Source: Reticulitermes speratus
Taxonomy: Eukaryota > Arthropoda > Insecta > Blattodea > Rhinotermitidae
Length of the DNA: 64,000 bases
Assembly (NCBI GenBank): GCA_021186555.1
Contig: JAJKFL010000007.1
Coordinates: 26,355,177 to 26,419,176 of the forward strand
Direction: 5' to 3'
Part shown: positions 57,601 to 64,000 of the stretch, in pieces
Position numbering within the stretch: the first letter of the stretch is position 1
Layout: each line of letters opens with the position of its first letter
Position numbers and translations under genes: made by a program
Notes under the pieces: model-generated
Told to the model about the DNA's origin: nothing
The model's database searches: none
The model's input: the letters and a program-made list of their open reading frames with translations, nothing else

Positions 57601-58700
57601 AGCCGTGTGAACGACAATAAATCTACATTTTTAATCACTATTTACCCTACAATTTATTAATATATTACCACGCAGTGCTCTTACGTCATCGGCAAATTGT
57701 CCCTGTTCACGGCAGGAAGGCGTGTAGGGGGAAAGTAAATATGCCGCCACTAATTTCAAACCTCGGCACTAAATGAAGGCGAATGATTAGGTTCACGTTA
57801 CATCACTGGACGTGTCAACAGTCACTACCTTCTTTTGGACTGTGTAAAATAATCACACTTTAATATTGGCGCCTTACAACAGCTGGTGTTTTATCTTGTC
57901 ATTATTATTGCATTGAAGTTCCTACAGTGGAATTCTGTCACACGCAGCTTTCAACAAATTGAACTTCGCACAACGTGAGAGACACTTCTGAGAATGGACT
58001 CGACCACGTTTACTGCGCAGCTAATCCCAGCGGCCACCATACAATAGCAAGGCAGGGGTTACTTAACAGTCTGTCACTGCGCAGTATGAAGGAAGTGATA
58101 AAGCGATACATATTCTTAATCGATATAGCAGACTTCGGTGATTGATCCAGAAGCAGTCTGTACTACAGACACACTCAACGCAAATACATGACTATTTCTT
58201 GGTTTCTTTTTCAAAATATGACGAACCGCTTTACAGATATTTTGAAGACTGTAACAGATAACAGTTTATCTGTCTCCGTCTTTATAAAATTACATAACGA
58301 TTCTAGTAAGAAGTAGGACACAAAACAATGTACTGACTGTGAATAAGAGAGGACTGAGAATAATGAAACCCGAGACAAATCTCTGTGAAAGAGGGGGAAT
58401 GTGAAATAAGACAGGGAAATACTGAGATAAAGGAGGAGCAAAGGACTCTAGAACTAAAATTGAAATAATTAGCATACCATTTTCTCTTCCTTCTTCCTGA
58501 CAATTCTTCTTATTACACGCTTTTGAAATTCACTTTCCAAGTCAAAACCTGTTCCATTTTCAACTCCGTATACTGCTATATTGTATTCTGTTCCAAGTAA
58601 TAAAAGACTGGGATAAAGATAAATTCTAGCTTCTTGTAAGTTTTGACACATAAGGACGGCTTGTTCCCCAGAAATCAAGATACATACCTGCCCCAGTAAT
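57601..58700. other. no recognisable feature
   Basis: Overlapping minus frames 58211-58678 show no domain. No repeat recognised. Confidence 0.4.
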
Positions 58701-58710
58701 AGCAGCGATA

Positions 58711-58752
58711 GTAGTAGTAGTAGCAGCAGCCAACGTAGCAGTAGTTGTAGTA
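58711..58752. repeat. (AGT/AGC)n microsatellite
   Basis: ATAGTAGTAGTAGTAGCAGC with interruptions. Confidence 0.85.
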
Positions 58753-58855
58753 ATGATATCTACTTGCCGAGGACTGACAAATATGATACTAAATGAGAAC
58801 CAATTGTCTTTTGGACTTTGTCCATCGTCCTGGATAAAATATAAAAATATAAAAC

Positions 58856-58896
58856 CACGACGTTTCGGAAGATGGCTCTTCTTCCGTTTTCAGGTG
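58856..58896 (-). ncRNA. hammerhead-like motif with one core change
   Basis: Stem I CAC/GUG, box CUGAAAA (G8 changed to A), extra C, stem II GGAAG/CUUCC, GAA, ACGU, C. Nearby on the minus strand is GGACAAAGTCC, the word shared with 44086 and 63785. Confidence 0.4.
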
Positions 58897-59023
58897 ATGG
58901 GAGGGGAGACACCTACTCGAATGAGTCCCTTACATCGAGCTAATCCCAATCACTGGACAACCTGTTATATAGTTAATAATTACGTACCAACGAATGCACT
59001 ACACTCTTTTTATGATTTCAGTA

Positions 59024-59063
59024 CCTACATATGTTTCGGCACATTTTGTGCCATCCTCAAGGT
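59024..59063 (-). ncRNA. hammerhead-like motif with one core change
   Basis: Stem I ACC/GGU, box UUGAGGA (C3 changed to U), extra U, stem II GGCAC/GUGCC with AAAAU loop, GAA, ACAUAUGU, A. Pairing is well kept apart from the one core base. Confidence 0.42.
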
Positions 59064-59123
59064 TTCCGTCGAAAGTTCACAATCCTAATGCATCGGGTTC
59101 ACTTTCACAATACGTAACTCTTG

Positions 59124-59285
59124 CCGGTATTCATTTCTGTTAGAGGCTGAGTCGACCTCAGGGCCATAGTGCGACCGAAACGATTATGTCAGTGAAAAAT
59201 TCCAGTGACACCATCGGGAATCGAACCCGCGACGTTCCGGTTTGTAGCGCAGTGCCTCAACCAACTGCGCCACCGCGCCACCGGA
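59124..59285 (-). mobile_element. SINE family D, truncated
   Basis: The head at the right is the clearest of family D: minus-strand GGTGGCGCAGTTGGTTGAGG (A box) and GCGGGTTCGATTCCCG (B box). The body stops near GCCGGTATTCATTTCTGTTA, so the distal part is missing. Confidence 0.85.
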
Positions 59286-59639
59286 TGACAGATAAGTAAA
59301 TATGGAGCTTTTGTGGAACGATATTTTGTGATAAATTAAGTCGCAGAGAAGCCTCTAGTAGTGTCAAGTTCACGGAGAATCCCACAAGAAGAACTGCTCT
59401 GGGGGCAAACCCGGGGCTAAAATGGTGAAAATCCGGCTACTGGATTCCTGAGCTAAGGTACAGGCACAGATTATGGTGATGAACCTTTAGATTTCATTAC
59501 AAAAGGGAATTAAAATTGGCGGTTTGATGACAATTCTACGTTACAATATCAATAACGAGATATCGTCCATGTGGCATAATACCAATACCGTGTAAATAAT
59601 AATGCATTGTACGTGTAAGCATAAACCAGCCATGCATAC

Positions 59640-59730
59640 AAGAGATGCAAATCGCAACCAAAGTAGTCATTATACATTTTTGTATTTCCAACATTTTTCG
59701 ACCGCGTTAGGTCGTCATCAATGAGTTATG
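59640..59730 (-). ncRNA. weak hammerhead-like remnant
   Basis: Minus strand UUGAUGA, C, GACC/GGUC, GAA, AAAUGU, U. C3 is lost and stem I does not form. CGAGGCCGAAACACG at 59825 may be the other arm. Confidence 0.28.
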
Positions 59731-59870
59731 TAAGCAAAACATTGTAAGATACCCACGGTGATAGGTCTAATTTGTACAGTTCTAAATTTGTAAACCGAAT
59801 GTTGTACCTACAGAACTAACCTAACGAGGCCGAAACACGTTGCAGATGAAAAAGACAGATAAAAGTAATA

Positions 59871-60376
59871 TTGAGGCGCATTCCTGTAACCATTGTTGTC
59901 GTGGTAAAGCAATAATTATAACTCAGTCTGTGTGTCTGTAGCCTTAGTTATCCAGCATGCAAAGCGCATGCGTCGTATTATATTGTCATCTGTGGCCTGT
60001 CTGGCTATACCATATTTTTCCACATTATCTCGTAAACTGCACAATTTTCACAAAAAATTATTGAACATAAAATGTGTATTTTGATTTTTTCTACAACTTT
60101 TCTCTGAAACATTTCTCATTCTAAGAAGAATTCAGCCAGATATTATCATAAATGTACTAGTACATAGGTCTTCATGTAAAGTACCCGTTATTCTTGTCAG
60201 ATTTAATGAAACTTGAATTTTCTCGGCAGGGTTTCGTAAAATCCTCAAATATCAAATTTCATGAAAATCCATCTTGTGGGAGTCGAGTTGTTCCATGCGG
60301 GCAGACAGACGGACAGACGGCCAGATATGACGAAGCTGATAGTTGCTTATTCGCAATTTTGCGAATGCGCTTAAAA
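59871..60376 (+). mobile_element. MITE-like element, family M
   Basis: TTGAGGCGCATTCCTG start, CATGCAAAGCGCATGCG, CATATTTTTCCACATTATCT, CATGAAAATCCATCTTGTGG, then GACGGACAGACGG and the terminal hairpin TTCGCAATTTTGCGAATGCG. Both this and the 24081 copy are preceded by GTAATA. No transposase. Confidence 0.85.
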
Positions 60377-62002
60377 ATGAGTGAATAAAATGTTGCTTGT
60401 GGTTGTCAACTGTTGAGTAAGAATTTGGTTTAAGTTAGTAAGTTTGCTGATTAGAACGCAGCAAAGGATGTACTGTTTTAAAAATGCAACTTACGTGCAG
60501 CAAGTGATCGGAATTGTAGGACCATAGTTAATAACAACCACTGTAATCAAGTTGCCTCTCTGACGGCAAATCTAACGACGCAAAACTGGGGAGCATCTAA
60601 ATACAGCTAAACCTGTTTGCTGCCTTCATCAGCTCCTTTCTCAAACTCAACTACGGTACGCTCTGCAGAAAGTTAGTTAGAAGTTTATCCTTTTATCGAA
60701 ACTCAAAACCGTATTTCGTACAGTCAGTTCTATCGCATACAGAGCACCATGTTCTTCTTTATATCATTATCACCTCTTTACACGACCATCCTGCTTATGA
60801 TATATTATGCCGTTTGTTGTGCCTCTTGACAAAGAATTTCTTCACCAGCTGAGAACTATTATCTTCTCAAGAAGAACTCTGGTCTACTGAGGTAGTCATT
60901 TAGAGTATTTAACGATAATAGATCAGTTTAAAAGCGTAGAATTTAATAAAACGTGATCACAGAAGACAGATAACATTTTGAACAGAATAGTTCTGGTCTC
61001 AACCCTGTTGGATAATCCGGAAATTGTCTAAACAGCTGGAGAAAGACAATAAACCCAGCGAAGCATCAAGCCAGTTTCGTCCCACATACAACTCTATGAA
61101 GCGTTAAATCTATTTCAACCTTCTTCGTGTTACTACAAATAATAACACACCAGCACGATAGAAGATAAGCATCTCATCCACAATATTTCGAACATGATTC
61201 GGTCCTTGAACCAACATGAAAAATTCGTTTTTTAAACACAATTACTGAAAGAATACCGAAGATATTACCAGTAACACAAATTACAATCATAAATTAGACA
61301 TATCAGAATATGCAAGTGTAAAACTTCCATGAACTAATCTACCTATGTAGTAAAAGTGTTTGTAAAGAAACAAACTAACAGTTTTAGTCTTAACATGACA
61401 CCTTAACCATTTTAAGTTTCAAACCTGTGATTTTTTCGCGTGTTCTTCCTATTGTTTTAAGTAACTGTACACTGCCTATTTAGTGTTTATTTTTTCAGTT
61501 TTTTATTGAAGAACCTAGGAAGTAATTACTGCTGCGAACTGTAGCATTAGTTTAAGCGTACAAATCGCTACACAGTACATTGAAACTGTGTCATTAAAAC
61601 CGCGGATTTAGCCTCTCTGGCTGCCTATAACTGCACAAAAACACCTGCATTATGCATCAATATAAACACCGACACGTCATTTATTTTTGTACATATCGGA
61701 ATCATGTATTTTTTTTTTGGGACAAAGCACAAATATAAAAATAATGCTTTATGTGGAGTTCTTTTATACAACAGAATGTCCCGGAAGTTGTCCTTTTTTT
61801 TTTTGTTATCATTTTCAAAAGAAATCTGGATATGAATACTATACGAACGGAAGTTATGTACCTGAATCCAATGCAAATTACGAGCGGGATCCAATGGAAA
61901 GAATAACCGTTGAAAACAAATGAGGGACCGTTTCAATTGAGGAGCTGTTTGAGTGGTAATCAATCAAGTACTAATGAAATGCTACCACGTGTATGTGTTA
62001 TA
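60377..62002. other. mostly featureless; LINE 3' tail scrap at 60830-60895
   Basis: AATTTCTTCACCAGCTGAGA and TTCTCAAGAAGAACTCTGG match the 3' tail of the LINE family in plus orientation. The rest, including the frames at 61625-61963 on both strands, shows nothing recognisable. Confidence 0.5.
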
Positions 62003-63275
62003 ACATTAAGTATGTAGACACATGCACACAATATACACATGACATGACATTCAGTATGTAGACACATGCACACAATATACACATGACATGACATTCAGTA
62101 TGTAGACACATGCACACAATATACACATGACATGACATTCAGTATGTAGACACATTCACACAATATACACATGACATGACATTCAGTATGTAGACACATT
62201 CACACAATATACACATGACATGACATTCAGTATGTAGACACATGCACACAATATACACATGACATGACATTCAGTATGTAGACACATTCACACAATATAC
62301 ACATGACATGACATTCAGTATGTAGACACATGCACACAATATACACATGACATGACATTCAGTATGTAGACACATGCACACAATATACACATGACATGAC
62401 ATTCAGTATGTAGACACATGCACACAATATACACATGACATGAAATTCAGTATGTAGACACATGCACACAATATACACATGACATAACATTCAGTATGTA
62501 GACACATTCACACAATATACACATGACATGACATTCAGTATGTAGACACATGCACACAATATACACATGACATGACATTCAGTATGTAGACACATTCACA
62601 CAATATACACATGACATGACATTCAGTATGTAGACACATGCACACAATATACACATGACATGACATTCAGTATGTAGACACATGCACACAATATACACAT
62701 GACATGACATTCAGTATGTAGACACATTCACACAATATACACATGACATGACATTCAGTATGTAGACACATGCACACAATATACACATGACATGACATTC
62801 AGTATGTAGACACATGCACACAATATACACATGACATGACATTCAGTATGTAGACACATGCACACAATATACACATGACATGAAATTCAGTATGTAGACA
62901 CATGCACACAATATACACATGACATAACATTCAGTATGTAGACACATGCACACAATATACACATGACATTCAGTATGTAGACACATGCACACAATATACA
63001 CATGACATGACATTCAGTATGTAGACACATGCACACAATATTCACATGACATGACATTCAGTATGTAGACACATGCACACAATAAACACATGACATGACA
63101 TTCAGTATGTAGACACATGCACACAATATACACATGACATAACATTCAGTATGTAGACACATGCACACAATATACACATGACATTCAGTATGTAGACACA
63201 TGCACACAATATACACATAACATGACATTCAGTATGTAGACACATGCACACAATATACACATGACATGACATTCA
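62003..63275. repeat. 44-bp satellite, about 28 copies
   Basis: Unit ACATTCAGTATGTAGACACA then TGCACACAATATACACATGA plus CATG. Most variants are CATGCACAC versus CATTCACAC, GACATAACATT and GACATGAAATT. Two units (joins near 62963 and 63178) are 5 bp shorter, lacking one ATGAC. Blocks of several units recur in the same order, so expansion acted on multi-unit segments. Confidence 0.96.
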
Positions 63276-63382
63276 ACTTCAACGTAAAAGGAGTGAATAG
63301 TAACACCGACTGATTTACCAACAAAGCTTCTTAGTCACTTTTTTCTTCATGTAAAAATTTCTTTCTCTTCATGCTCCTACTC

Positions 63383-63636
63383 AGCCGATCCCAGTAGCTG
63401 TGCGGTGTAAGGGGTAGGTCTGAATCCACTTGATTTTTGGGATCGCGGGTTCGAATCCTGCTGAGGGCATGAATGTTCGTCTCTTGTGTTTGTTGTGTAG
63501 GTAGCGACCTCTGCGACGAGCTGATCATTCTTTCAGAGGAGTCCTAACGGTTGTGTGTATCTAATTGTGTGTGATCTAGGAACTTCAACAATGAGGCGGC
63601 CAAGGCCCGATCTGGGCTTTTACGCTACAGAAAAAA
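63383..63636 (+). mobile_element. SINE A-like subfamily copy
   Basis: Head CCGATCCCAGTAGCTGTGCG with B box GCGGGTTCGAATCCTGC, CTGAGGGCATGAATG, body TTGTTGTGTAGGTAGCGACC, CTGCGACGAGCTGATCATTC, tail GGCCAAGGCCCGATCTGG plus A-rich end. It is the undisrupted reference for the split copy at 10829-11600. Confidence 0.9.
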
Positions 63637-64000
63637 CCTACTGAATGATGTTAAAGAAAAGAAATGAAAAGAAAATAAAATTAAAAAAAAAAAGCAATAT
63701 ATCGCCCTCCCTGCAGAATTAGCTTCGGAAGAGGCTATGGAACTATCGCAAGATAGACTACGTAATGAAAGAATTATCACCAGACGATGGACAAAGTCCA
63801 TGAATTAGATGATTATAAAAGTGTGTGCAGTTGGTAACACTGACACACGGTGTAGCTCTCTATTGACGAACAACGCAAGTATAACGAAAATCATTACTGA
63901 AAATAATAAATACACATATAGGCCTACCTTTACCCTCCGTCTATGTTTGCCGTTTTTTTCATTCAGTATCTAAAGCAAATGAGAGTTAAGTCTTCTGGCA
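63637..64000. other. no gene; shared GATGGACAAAGTCCATGAA word at 63785-63803
   Basis: An A-rich start, then the 19-base word also found at 44107, in a CACCAGAC context in both. Nothing else recognised. Confidence 0.45.

Noticed and set aside
60605..60645. CUGAUGAAGGC on the minus strand (complement of GCCTTCATCAG)
   Set aside because: No GAA plus stem III follows at the right distance, and no arm, tail or TSD is present.
62003..63275. CRISPR-like array (regular 44-bp repeats)
   Set aside because: There are no distinct spacers; the whole unit repeats. It is a satellite in eukaryotic-type DNA.

Overview
This window looks like repeat-dominated nuclear DNA of an animal, most likely an insect. 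I found no complete protein-coding gene in it. All open frames are short, stop-rich outside tandem repeats, and lie in transposons, satellites or plain AT-rich DNA. The host call is an inference. The remnants of a non-LTR retrotransposon C-terminus (pieces such as RRIRWAENVER and RVLVGKTRGK) and the tRNA-headed SINEs resemble repeats I associate with cockroaches and termites (Blattodea). I could not test this.

Layout. Positions 1-10 kb hold decayed LINE 3' ends, two copies of a tRNA-headed SINE (family A), one SINE B and a simple palindrome. Positions 10-22.6 kb hold a SINE split by a ~500-bp MITE, two palindromic elements with clear target-site duplications (TSDs) at 12.0 and 19.4 kb, more SINEs, and a head-to-head inverted SINE C pair at 22.0-22.55 kb. 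Positions 24-30 kb hold a second MITE copy, a SINE A with two extra internal modules, and a purine-rich stretch. At 30.33-32.14 kb there is a 42-bp minisatellite of about 43 copies, flanked by a MITE remnant and a palindrome. Positions 32.8-41 kb hold the longest LINE remnant, a hAT-like MITE, and three palindromic elements, one carrying a Penelope-like protein fragment and one with a 34-bp tandem array at its centre. Positions 41-60.4 kb hold more SINEs (several nested), a CAGT-rich tandem region, more palindromic remnants and a third MITE copy. At 62.0-63.28 kb there is a 44-bp satellite of about 28 copies, followed by a last SINE.

The most interesting signal is a dispersed family of short, mostly palindromic insertions. 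Their arms carry a hammerhead-ribozyme-like core: a CUGANGA box, a short stem II, GAA, a self-complementary ACAUGU/ACGU-type stem III, and a flanking stem I. Several share a 3' tail (core AAAATGTACGGTG) and are bounded by 12-17 bp direct repeats. This fits non-autonomous derivatives of Penelope-like retroelements, whose terminal repeats are known to carry hammerhead motifs. Here the motif usually occurs in inverted pairs and has one extra base, usually U, between the CUGANGA box and stem II. Cleavage activity is untested.

The parts do not form a pathway. They record layered insertion: SINE into palindrome, MITE into SINE, SINE into microsatellite, and possibly a minisatellite expanded next to a MITE.
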